Below, piece by piece: positions 52,516 to 59,897 of a stretch of 64,000 bases of DNA. The DNA comes from Phycisphaerales bacterium (GTDB lineage: Bacteria > Planctomycetota > Phycisphaerae > Phycisphaerales > UBA1924), in the NCBI GenBank assembly GCA_040217175.1, contig JAVJNT010000002.1:1434001-1498000 (forward strand), in the 5' to 3' direction. Within the stretch, counting starts at the first letter, position 1. The number at the start of each line of letters is the position of its first letter. The position numbers and the translations under genes were made by a program. Under the pieces are notes generated by a model. It saw nothing but the letters and a program-made list of their open reading frames with translations, was not told the origin of the DNA and ran no database searches.

Positions 52516-52980
52516 ATGACAGAAGATGGGTTGTGGTCAATGATCCGCGTGGCTCGGTCTGCCATGGACCTGAGTCTCGACCCGAATGATGTCGATGCTG
52601 ACCTGGCCAACTTCCCCGAAGCAGTTCGCAATGTCGTATGCGTGCTGAGGTGCGATTCTGAAGTATGCAATGGCGGCATACATCAGTTTTTGTACAATCA
52701 CTCGGGCGTGCTGGCTCCTGGCGCGGTGACAGGCCTTGTCGCCATTGGTCGATTGGACTTGGCAAGACTGCTGCAAGCCTCAATGGATAAGCTGGGCGGT
52801 GAGTACCCGCGCGATACCGAGGATCGACGTGAGATCATGTATGAGATGGAAGAGCTCCTCTCAGAACTCCGCGCGTTGGACAGTGATTACTTCAGACTTG
52901 CCGGAACGCCATTCGAAGCCGCGGCGGAAGAGTCTCTGTCAGATTCAGTGAGTCGATACGTGCGTGAGAATTCTGAGTAA
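52516..52980 (+). CDS. DUF4375 (DMP19-like) protein
   Basis: 154 residues. The conserved DUF4375 block is NVVCVLRCDSEVCNGGIHQF followed by LYNHSGVLAPGAVTGLVAIG; the rest is helical (ARLLQASMDKLGGEYP; EIMYEMEELLSELRALDSDY). The domain occurs in many small cytoplasmic proteins of unknown role and in the DNA-mimic protein DMP19. The start is ATG 52516 after GGGGGAGA; ATG 52501 is weaker. Codon use is visibly less GC-rich than in the mutase and symporter genes on either side, which suggests later arrival. Confidence 0.72.
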   Translation: MTEDGLWSMIRVARSAMDLSLDPNDVDADLANFPEAVRNVVCVLRCDSEVCNGGIHQFLYNHSGVLAPGAVTGLVAIGRLDLARLLQASMDKLGGEYPRDTEDRREIMYEMEELLSELRALDSDYFRLAGTPFEAAAEESLSDSVSRYVRENSE

Positions 52981-53003
52981 GTGCTCCGGACAAGAGCCGA
53001 GTT

Positions 53004-54488
53004 TTAGGAACCGCTCGGCGGCGACTCATCAAACCCCCGCTCTTCCTCCTCCACCAACCGCCGCTCGACCTCCTCGGCGCTCGCCAACTCCCCTTCCGTC
53101 CCCGCCACCACCGTCGCGACCATCGCGTCGCCGGTGACGTTGCAGGTGGTGCGGCACATGTCCAGCAGGCGGTCGACGCCCAGGATGGCGGCGATGCCCT
53201 CCAGCGGCACGCCCACGCTCTGCAGCACGATCACCAGCATGATGACGCCCGCGCCCGGCACGCCGGCGGTGCCGATGGACGCCAGCGTGGCGGTGCCGAC
53301 GATGGCGAGCTGGTCGCCCAGGCCCAGGTTCATGCTGTAGAGCTGGGCGATGAAGACGGCGGCGACGCCCTGGTAGAGGGCCGTGCCGTCCATGTTGATG
53401 GTGGCCCCCAGGGGCAGCACGAAGCTGGAGACCTCGTCGTTGACGCCCAGCCGCTTTTCGACGCACTCCATCGTGACCGGCAGCGTGGCGCTGCTGCTCG
53501 CGCTGCTGAAGGCCAGGAGCTGCGCGGGGGCGATGGCCCGGTAGAACCGGCCCGGCCCCACGCCGGTGAAGACCTTGAGCACCACCGGATACACGGCGAA
53601 GACCATGAGCGCCAGCCCGCCCACGACGCACAGGCTGTAGACCGCGAGCGCGCCGAGGACTTCCAGGCCCAGGTCGGCCACCACCTTCACGATGAGCGCA
53701 AAGACGGCGATGGGGGCGGTGAGCATGAGGAGCTCGACGAGCTTGATGACCGCCTTGGTCATGCCGTCGCAAAAGTCGACGACGGGCTTGGCCTCCGATG
53801 GCAGGATCAGGCTCAGGCCGATGCCGATGAGCAGCGCGAGGAACACGATCTGCAGCATGTTCCCCTCGGCGATGGCGGCGAAGGGATTGGCGGCGATGAG
53901 GTCGACGATGCGGTCCCAGGCGTTGAGGCCCTCGGCGGCGGTGGCGCGATCGACGCCGCCCTGGGCTTGGGCGCTGTAGTCGGCTAGCAGGCGGTCGCGT
54001 GTTTCCTGGGGCACGAACGAGCCCGGGCGCGCGACGTTGGCGATGATCAGGCCCAGCGAGATCGCCACGGCGGTGGTGGCGAGGTAGATGCCGATGGTCT
54101 TGCCGCCGATGCGGCTGAGCTTGGTCAGGTTGTTCAGCGTGCTGACGCCCACGATGAGGCTGAACAGCACGATGGGCACGGCGATGAAGCGCAGGCTGCG
54201 CATGAAGAGGTCGCCGACGAAGAGGTTGAAGTTGCGGACGAATCGGGACGCGTGGGCGAGGAAGTTGGCGTCCTGGTTGGCCGGCGTGACGCCGTCGTCC
54301 AGCAGGGCGCTGGCGTCCTTGGCCAGGAAGGCCGGCACGTCGTCGACGCCCATGGCGTTCCAGGTGCCGGTGGTCCACGCCAGGTTGATGATCAGGCCCA
54401 CCACGATGCCGGCGACCAGGCCGATGATGATCTGCCAGTGCAGGGCGAGGCCCCTGCGGCGCGGGGTGGCTTTGGACGAATCGGCCAT
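53004..54488 (-). CDS. Dicarboxylate/amino acid:cation symporter (DAACS family)
   Basis: 494 residues, GltP/glutamate-transporter fold with eight helices and two re-entrant loops. Seen: IAVPIVLFSLIVGVSTLNNL, the serine-rich loop AFSSASSSATLPVTMECVEK, PLGATINMDGTALYQGVAAV, and GTAGVPGAGVIMLVIVLQSV, the substrate and cation sites, followed by DRLLDMCRTTCNVTGDAMVA. It takes up glutamate, aspartate or C4-dicarboxylates with Na+ or H+. An extra periplasmic loop of about 50 residues (ETRDRLLADYSAQAQGGVDR) and an acidic C-terminal tail are unusual. A good ribosome-binding site (GGAGG) precedes the ATG. Confidence 0.92.
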   Translation of the reverse strand: MADSSKATPRRRGLALHWQIIIGLVAGIVVGLIINLAWTTGTWNAMGVDDVPAFLAKDASALLDDGVTPANQDANFLAHASRFVRNFNLFVGDLFMRSLRFIAVPIVLFSLIVGVSTLNNLTKLSRIGGKTIGIYLATTAVAISLGLIIANVARPGSFVPQETRDRLLADYSAQAQGGVDRATAAEGLNAWDRIVDLIAANPFAAIAEGNMLQIVFLALLIGIGLSLILPSEAKPVVDFCDGMTKAVIKLVELLMLTAPIAVFALIVKVVADLGLEVLGALAVYSLCVVGGLALMVFAVYPVVLKVFTGVGPGRFYRAIAPAQLLAFSSASSSATLPVTMECVEKRLGVNDEVSSFVLPLGATINMDGTALYQGVAAVFIAQLYSMNLGLGDQLAIVGTATLASIGTAGVPGAGVIMLVIVLQSVGVPLEGIAAILGVDRLLDMCRTTCNVTGDAMVATVVAGTEGELASAEEVERRLVEEEERGFDESPPSGS

Positions 54489-54563
54489 GGAAACCTCCTG
54501 CGAATGCCTTCTCGGGGTGGTCGCGGGTCGGATGGTGAATCCGCCAACCCTATGCGGCCCGCG

Positions 54564-54593
54564 TTCAGAAACTGTTATCCCCCGCCATACGAT
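54564..54593 (+). promoter_or_regulatory. Promoter candidate of the ABC exporter gene (leaderless)
   Basis: TTCAGA (54564-54569), 18 bases, TACGAT (54588-54593), ending 5 nt before the GTG start. Transcription would begin at or next to the start codon. Confidence 0.35.
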
Positions 54594-54598
54594 GGTGC

Positions 54599-56632
54599 GT
54601 GGCGAGGAACCAGCAAGTCAGCAGCCGGCGGTACCGGCACTACATCCAGCGTGAACGCGAGCGGCGGGAGGAGGCGAACCAGCCCACCGACGATCCGCTG
54701 GCCAAGAAGGGCAAGCGCACGCGCGGCTTCGGCACGCTCGCGCGCGAGTTCTGGGGCCTGCTCCGCGGCCACCGCCGCATGGTCGTCGCCTCGCTCGTCA
54801 CGCTGACGATCGCGACAGGCCTGGGGCTGCTGCTGCCGCTCTCGACCAAGATCGCGCTCGACTTCATCCTGAGCACCGAACCGGGCCTGATGGGGCTTGC
54901 CGAGACGCTGCCAGAACCCCAGCGCGAGCGGGCGCTCAAGCACCTCGGTACGCTCGACGAGGACGGCCTGACGTCCCTGCGGTGGCGGGCGCTGATGGTG
55001 CTGTGCGGCGCGATGATGCTCGTGGCGGTGCTGGGCGTGGCCTTCGGCATCTGGGGCCGCTGGCAGATGACCCGCATGACCAAGCGCGTCCAGGCGATGC
55101 TGCGACGCCGCGTGTTCGAGCACGCGGCACGGCTGCCGCTCCATCGCGTGCAGGCCATGCGCTCGGGCGGCGTCTCGAGCATCTTGCGCGAGGACGCGGG
55201 CGCCGCGGCCGAGCTCTTGTTCGGCATGATCTACAACCCCTGGCGCGCCGCCGTCACGCTCCTGGGTGCGCTCATCGCGATGGCGGTGGTCGACTGGCGG
55301 ATGCTCGTGGGCGCCATCTTTCTGCTGCCGGTGGTGTGGATAACGCATCGAGCCTGGATCGGGCGCATCAGACCCATCTACCGCGACGTGCGCAAGACGC
55401 GCAGCGAGATCGATGCGCACGCCACCGAGGCGTTCGGCGGCGCCCGCGTCGTCCGAGGTTTCCACCGCGAGCAGCAGGAGGCCTCGCGCTTCACCGGCGG
55501 CGTGCACCTGATGGCTCGACAAGAGCTTCGGGCGTGGTGGTGGAGCCGGAGCGTCGAGCTCGTCTGGTCGGTCATGATCCCCGCGGCGTCGGCGGGCGTC
55601 TTGCTCTACGGCGGGGCGGCCGTGCTGGGCGGCACGATGACCATCGGCGACGTCATGATGTTCTCGGTGTACCTGCTCTATCTCCTTGGGCCCATCGAGG
55701 CCCTGGCGGCCAGCGCGACGCAGATCCAGAACGCGCTGTCTGGTCTTGATCGATCCTTGGACCTTCTCGAAGAACCGCTCGAGTTCGCCGACACGCGGGG
55801 TGAGGCGACCAGCATGCCCGCGGCCGTGCACGGCCGGATCGCGCTCGAGGGCGTGTGGTTCGCGTATCCGAAGAGCAAGAAGAAGTCCGACGAAAATATT
55901 GAGCCCGAGTACGTCCTCAGGGACATCAACCTCGACGTGCCGGCGGGTTCGACCGTTGCGCTCGTTGGGCGCAGCGGCAGCGGCAAGACGACGCTGTGCA
56001 ATCTCGTCGCGCGGTTCTACGACCCGAGCAAGGGCCGCGTGCTGCTCGACGGCGTCGACCTCCGCGAGATCGACGTCGATCGGTACCGGGCGCTCTTGGG
56101 CGTGGTCGAGCAGGACGTCTTCCTCTTCGACGGCAGCATCTACGACAACATCGCCTACGCCCGGCGGTGGGCGACCGAGGACCAAGTGCGCGAGGCCGCG
56201 CGCATCGCGAGCGCCGACGAGTTCATCGAGGAGCTGAGCGAGGGCTACCAGACCATCGTGGGCGAGCGCGGCGTGCGGCTCAGCGGCGGGCAGAAGCAAC
56301 GCATCGCCATCGCGCGAGCCGTGCTGGCCGATCCGAAGGTCCTGATCCTCGACGAAGCGACGAGCAACCTCGACACGCACAGCGAGCGGCTCATCCAGCG
56401 TGCCCTGCGGCAGCTCACGAGCGAACGCACGACCTTCGTCATCGCCCACCGCCTGAGCACCATCCGCCACGCCGACGCCATCGTCGTGCTGCACAAGGGC
56501 CAGATCACCGAGGTCGGCACGCACGAGGAGCTGCTCGCGCGGGGCGGGGCGTATGCGGGTCTCGTGCAGGCCCAGGTCGAGGACCTCGAAGAAGATCTCG
56601 AGGACAACCAGCGTCTGGCCGAGCAGTCGTAA
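54599..56632 (+). CDS. ABC exporter, fused membrane and ATPase domains (MsbA/MDR-like)
   Basis: 677 residues. Basic N terminus (RRYRHYIQRERERREEAN), six membrane helices (for example MVVASLVTLTIATGLGLLLP, VTLLGALIAMAVVDWRMLVG), with the coupling segment EAFGGARVVRGFHREQQEA. Nucleotide domain: VALVGRSGSGKTTLCNLVAR (Walker A near 457), GVVEQDVFLFDGSIYDNIAY, RLSGGQKQRIAIARAVLAD (signature near 560), LILDEATSNLDTHSE and the switch His in VIAHRLSTIRHAD. Half-transporter that works as a dimer. Cargo could be lipid A (lpxK is in the window but 18 kb away), a peptide or a drug; the sequence does not decide. A charged insert (SKKKSDENIEPEY) precedes the ATPase domain. Confidence 0.93.
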   Translation: MARNQQVSSRRYRHYIQRERERREEANQPTDDPLAKKGKRTRGFGTLAREFWGLLRGHRRMVVASLVTLTIATGLGLLLPLSTKIALDFILSTEPGLMGLAETLPEPQRERALKHLGTLDEDGLTSLRWRALMVLCGAMMLVAVLGVAFGIWGRWQMTRMTKRVQAMLRRRVFEHAARLPLHRVQAMRSGGVSSILREDAGAAAELLFGMIYNPWRAAVTLLGALIAMAVVDWRMLVGAIFLLPVVWITHRAWIGRIRPIYRDVRKTRSEIDAHATEAFGGARVVRGFHREQQEASRFTGGVHLMARQELRAWWWSRSVELVWSVMIPAASAGVLLYGGAAVLGGTMTIGDVMMFSVYLLYLLGPIEALAASATQIQNALSGLDRSLDLLEEPLEFADTRGEATSMPAAVHGRIALEGVWFAYPKSKKKSDENIEPEYVLRDINLDVPAGSTVALVGRSGSGKTTLCNLVARFYDPSKGRVLLDGVDLREIDVDRYRALLGVVEQDVFLFDGSIYDNIAYARRWATEDQVREAARIASADEFIEELSEGYQTIVGERGVRLSGGQKQRIAIARAVLADPKVLILDEATSNLDTHSERLIQRALRQLTSERTTFVIAHRLSTIRHADAIVVLHKGQITEVGTHEELLARGGAYAGLVQAQVEDLEEDLEDNQRLAEQS

Positions 56633-56646
56633 GGATCAAGCTCGTT

Positions 56647-57084
56647 CTAGAACAGGTGCTCGCCGTCCATCGCGGCCGCCCGTCGGATCCACTCGGTCCA
56701 CTGCGCTTCATCGATCGGTTCGCCCTCGAAGACGTGGGCGTACCGAACGTCCTGGTGCTTCGAGCCAACCGGTGGCTGCGGCTGAAGGTGGGCCCCCATC
56801 AGGAACGACACCTTCACGTACTTCGTGCAGCAGTTGATGCCCATGAACCAGCCGCGATCCTCGACGCCATAGAACGGCGTGTTCCAGCGAACGGCCTTGC
56901 GAACGTCGGGCACGACGTGCTCGACGAGCGCATCCAGTTGCTCGCCGATCGACCGCTTCCATCCTGGCATCGCGGCGATGTACGCCTGCACCGGCGCATC
57001 ACCATCGGCCTTGGGAATCTGCGGGTTGCCGCCCGTGAGCAGCTTCGGGGCGGGCTCCGACGCTGATCGTCGCTTCTTGGCCAT
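56647..57084 (-). CDS. DUF1801 domain protein (YdhG-like)
   Basis: 145 residues. Seen: VQAYIAAMPGWKRSIGEQLD, HVVPDVRKAVRWNTPFYGVE, WFMGINCCTKYVKVSFLMGA and YAHVFEGEPIDEAQWTEWIR, the full DUF1801 pattern, preceded by a Lys/Ser-rich N terminus. The family resembles a frataxin/iron-chaperone-like fold and its function is poorly known. The stop is 14 bases from the stop of the exporter gene (convergent). Confidence 0.82.
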   Translation of the reverse strand: MAKKRRSASEPAPKLLTGGNPQIPKADGDAPVQAYIAAMPGWKRSIGEQLDALVEHVVPDVRKAVRWNTPFYGVEDRGWFMGINCCTKYVKVSFLMGAHLQPQPPVGSKHQDVRYAHVFEGEPIDEAQWTEWIRRAAAMDGEHLF

Positions 57085-57168
57085 GAGAAAGGCTAGGTCA
57101 GACGGGCGGTCGTATTCGTTGCCGGTGTAGGCGTGAGCGGCGGACTGAGAGATAGGCGTGGGTGCGAG

Positions 57169-57453
57169 CTAGTCATGTTGTGTACGCAAAAGCGGCTGGA
57201 GCCTGCGATAGATCACCCATACGAGCGCAGCCAAGACGAGCAGGTGGAGCAACGCGATGATGCAAAGCACGCCGGGTACTCCGAGCAATGATTCGGCGTA
57301 CTCGTCTCGGATGTCAGCGTCCCAGATCGGTTGGCCCATCCGCCAGAAGAACCGTACAACGAGGATAATGGCGATTAAGCGGAGCACGCACACAGCCGCG
57401 TCCCACGAGCGAGCGGTGGCTGCAAACTTGATTGCGTCAACAACCTTCCGCAC
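57169..57453 (-). CDS. Small unknown membrane protein
   Basis: 94 residues with two or three helices (AAVCVLRLIAIILVVRFFW; GVLCIIALLHLLVLAALVWV) and a soluble middle (MGQPIWDADIRDEYAESLLG). The C terminus is basic (YRRLQPLLRTQHD). Base use is less GC-rich than around it. It lies 31 bases after yebC on the same strand (yebC stop 57485 is downstream of this start), so it may not be co-transcribed. No family recognised. Confidence 0.55.
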   Translation of the reverse strand: MRKVVDAIKFAATARSWDAAVCVLRLIAIILVVRFFWRMGQPIWDADIRDEYAESLLGVPGVLCIIALLHLLVLAALVWVIYRRLQPLLRTQHD

Positions 57454-57484
57454 GTGACGCGACCCCCGAGCGAGTTGATCCTGC

Positions 57485-58246
57485 CTACCCCGCCGCCCCC
57501 GCCGCCATGTCCTCGTCCAGGTTGTGGTACACCTTCTGCACGTCGTCGTTGTCTTCGATGGCGTCGATGAGGTTCATCAGCTTCTGGGCCTCTTCCTCGG
57601 TCGGCTTGGCGATGACGTTTGGGATCTTGTCGATGCCGCCCTCGCTGACCTCGATGTCGGCCTGCTCGAGCGCCTGCCGGACGGCGTGGTAGTCGGTACG
57701 CTCGGTGGTGATGACCCAGTAGCCCTCTTCATCCCCATCGGCTTCTGGGGCCTCGATGTCCTCGGCCCCGGCCTCGAGCGCGACATCCATGAGCTGCTCT
57801 TCGTTCGTCTTCGACGCTTCGATGTAGATGCGGCCCTTGGTCTCGAACATGAACGCGACGCTGCCGGCGTTGCCCATCGTGCCCCCGCCCTTGCTGAAGA
57901 CGTAGCGCAGGTCGTTCACGGTCCGCGTGCGGTTGTCGGTCAGGGTGTCGACGATGATCGCCACGCCGCCGGGGCCGTAGCCCTCGTAGACGATCTCCTC
58001 GAAGCCCGCACCGTCGGCGGCGCCGCTGCCCTTGTCGACGGCCCGCTGGATCGTGTCCTTGGGCATGTTGGCGTAGCGGGCCTCGTCGATGGCGTAGCGC
58101 AGCGCCAAGTTCGTGTCGGGGTCGCCCCCGCCCGCGCGGGCCGCGGCCATGATGGCCTTGGAGCACTTGCTCCAGATCTTGCCCTTCTTCTTGTCCTGCC
58201 GCTCCTTGCGGTGACGGATGTTCGCCCACTTGCTGTGTCCGGCCAC
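57485..58246 (-). CDS. yebC: YebC/PmpR-family (TACO1) regulatory/translation protein
   Basis: 253 residues. Seen: MAGHSKWANIRHRKERQDKK, GGGDPDTNLALRYAIDEARY, MPKDTIQRAVDKGSG, EEIVYEGYGPGGVAIIVDTL, GGGTMGNAGSVAFMFETKG and QKLMNLIDAIEDNDDVQKVY, the three-domain YebC family. Members act as DNA-binding regulators or help ribosomes through difficult stretches. Start GTG at 58246, after GGGGAG. The C terminus is acidic and short. Confidence 0.92.
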   Translation of the reverse strand: MAGHSKWANIRHRKERQDKKKGKIWSKCSKAIMAAARAGGGDPDTNLALRYAIDEARYANMPKDTIQRAVDKGSGAADGAGFEEIVYEGYGPGGVAIIVDTLTDNRTRTVNDLRYVFSKGGGTMGNAGSVAFMFETKGRIYIEASKTNEEQLMDVALEAGAEDIEAPEADGDEEGYWVITTERTDYHAVRQALEQADIEVSEGGIDKIPNVIAKPTEEEAQKLMNLIDAIEDNDDVQKVYHNLDEDMAAGAAG

Positions 58247-58337
58247 GTGCGTCTCCCCGGCCCAGTGCCGATCAAATGACGATGTTCTGCGGCCGATGCG
58301 AGACCCGGCCCGTGCGTGCGGTCGATTGTAGTGTCGC

Positions 58338-58967
58338 TCAGACGCGGGCCACGCGGCCGGCGGCGGCCTCGAGGCGCAGGTAGAGATCCCTGGCCTCGCC
58401 CGTCGAGCAGCACCGGGCCAACAGGTCGGCGGCGTCGGCCGTGCTCGTCTCGGCGGGCACGACGCCGCGCTCCACGATCACGCCCAGCAACCGGCCGTCC
58501 ACCGGCACGCGGTGCTCGCCAAAGGCGAGCAGTAGTACGCGATCGATCGCGAATGCCGGCAGTGCCTCGATGCCCTCGAGGTAGGGCCCGCCCTCGTGGG
58601 CACCGGCGCGGGCCACGCGGTCGATGCTGACGGCGTCCTCGCGATCGAACACGGCGTTGAGCGTGTCGAGGATCGCACGGGCCCGCCTCATTGCGTGCTC
58701 GTCGGTCATGCCCACCGTGTCCTCGACCTCTTCCTCCAGCGCGACGCGGACCTCGTTGAGGTCGACGAACTGGTCGGCCAGCCGGCGGGCCGCGCTGACG
58801 GCCGCGGGCACGCCCGCCTCCCACGCCAGCAGCGAGAACACGAGCTCGGCCGTCGCCATGTCGGTCGAGCCGGGCAGCAGCGCGGCGGCATCGGGCGAGG
58901 GCGGCAAGGGCACGCCCCCCAGCCACGATTCCAGCACACGCTGCGTCTCGGCGACGGGGTGGTTCAT
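58338..58967 (-). CDS. Degenerate HhH-GPD/endonuclease III-like protein
   Basis: 209 residues. A middle and C-terminal stretch resembles the helix-hairpin-helix region of endonuclease III: ILDTLNAVFDRED..., then YLEGIEALPAFAIDRVLLLA (where the active enzyme has LPGVGRKTANVVL with the catalytic Lys), FGEHRVPVDGRLLGVIVERG (VDTHVxR position, Asp kept) and a C-terminal helix. The Lys is replaced and there is no iron-sulfur cysteine set. It may be a non-catalytic relative. The ATG overlaps the rbfA stop by four bases (ATGA), making it the last gene of the nusA-infB operon. Confidence 0.55.
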   Translation of the reverse strand: MNHPVAETQRVLESWLGGVPLPPSPDAAALLPGSTDMATAELVFSLLAWEAGVPAAVSAARRLADQFVDLNEVRVALEEEVEDTVGMTDEHAMRRARAILDTLNAVFDREDAVSIDRVARAGAHEGGPYLEGIEALPAFAIDRVLLLAFGEHRVPVDGRLLGVIVERGVVPAETSTADAADLLARCCSTGEARDLYLRLEAAAGRVARV

Positions 58968-59383
58968 GGCTGCGGGTCCGTCGAATCGGGCGCGTTTGCG
59001 GACTGGTCGCTGTCGGCTTCTTCGCCGTCACCCTTCTCGTCGAGCTCCTCGCGCACCTTGGCCAGCGTCGAGAGCACCTCTGCCTGCTTCTTCAGACTCG
59101 AGTCCTCGACGAAGCGGAACTCGGGCATGGTGCGCGTGCGGATGAGCTCGGCGACTTCGCGCCTGATATGCCGTGCGGCGCTCTGCAGGCCGTGGACGGT
59201 GAGCTTCTGGTGCTCGACGGGCAGCACGCTGATGCCGATGGTCGCCTGCTTGCTGTCGGGCGTGACGTCGACCCTCGTGACCGTGATGAGGCCACGGACG
59301 CGCGGGTCTTGCAGGCCCCGGGCGAGCACCTGCTGCACGCCCTTCTCGAGCGAGGATGCCAGGCGGTCGGTCTTGGTGCTCAT
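58964..59383 (-). CDS. rbfA: Ribosome-binding factor A
   Basis: 139 residues. Seen: TDRLASSLEKGVQQVLARGL, DPRVRGLITVTRVDVTPDSK, ATIGISVLPVEHQKLTVHGL and RTMPEFRFVEDSSLKKQAEV, the KH-like RbfA fold. It helps 16S rRNA processing and 30S maturation. A short acidic tail (GDGEEADSDQ) follows. The start overlaps the DUF503 stop by four bases. Confidence 0.93.
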   Translation of the reverse strand: MSTKTDRLASSLEKGVQQVLARGLQDPRVRGLITVTRVDVTPDSKQATIGISVLPVEHQKLTVHGLQSAARHIRREVAELIRTRTMPEFRFVEDSSLKKQAEVLSTLAKVREELDEKGDGEEADSDQSANAPDSTDPQP

Positions 59384-59787
59384 GCCGTCTCGCTCCCTTC
59401 GGCCGCGTCGGAGTGGCTGAAGTGCTCGAGCATCTCCTGCCCCAATGCCTCTGCATCCGGCCCGGACTCATCCAGCCCGGGCGGCGCATCTTCCTCACGC
59501 GTCGGGACCACGATCTCGCGTCGTACGCTGCCGATCTGCCCGTCGCGGAGTTCCTTGAGGCGGTTCCACGCCTTGTCGAGCAGCTCGTGGGCGCGAGGTC
59601 CGTCGGTGGCGACGAGCGCAGCGCCCATCATGGCAACCGTCGGGTTGTCGTGGGCCCCGACCTCAGCCACGCTGATGCGCAGCTCGCGGCTCAGCTTGTC
59701 GCGCACCGACCGTACCACGGCCCGCTTGTCCTTCAGGGACTCCGCGCCGGGCACGAACAGCTCGAACTGGAGGACACCGATGACCAT
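59380..59787 (-). CDS. DUF503 (YlxP-like) family protein
   Basis: 135 residues. Seen: MVIGVLQFELFVPGAESLKD, KRAVVRSVRDKLSRELRISV and AEVGAHDNPTVAMMGAALVA, the DUF503 domain. The family is often encoded between infB and rbfA, as here, but its function is unknown. The C-terminal 45 residues are an acidic, family-atypical tail (EEDAPPGLDESGPDAEALGQ). It lies 110 bases after infB, across a repeat-rich hairpin. Confidence 0.85.
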   Translation of the reverse strand: MVIGVLQFELFVPGAESLKDKRAVVRSVRDKLSRELRISVAEVGAHDNPTVAMMGAALVATDGPRAHELLDKAWNRLKELRDGQIGSVRREIVVPTREEDAPPGLDESGPDAEALGQEMLEHFSHSDAAEGSETA

Positions 59788-59799
59788 GAGCTAGAGGCA

Positions 59800-59895
59800 G
59801 GAAGGCACGGAGGCACGCAGGCACGAAGGAGAGAACGCATCGACCTTGCGCTCTGCCCTTCGTGCCTCCGTCCCTTCGTCCCTTCGTGCCTTCCC
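59800..59895. repeat. Inverted heptamer-rich repeat between infB and DUF503
   Basis: The left arm (59800-59833) consists of GGCACGR-type units such as GGAAGGCACGGAGGCACGCA. The right arm (59857-59895) is its imperfect reverse complement, built of CTTCGTGCCTCCGTCCC and CTTCGTCCC units. Together they can form a long mRNA hairpin between infB and the next gene. Comparable short units scattered in the genome would make it a REP-like element. Confidence 0.7.
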
Positions 59896-59897
59896 CA

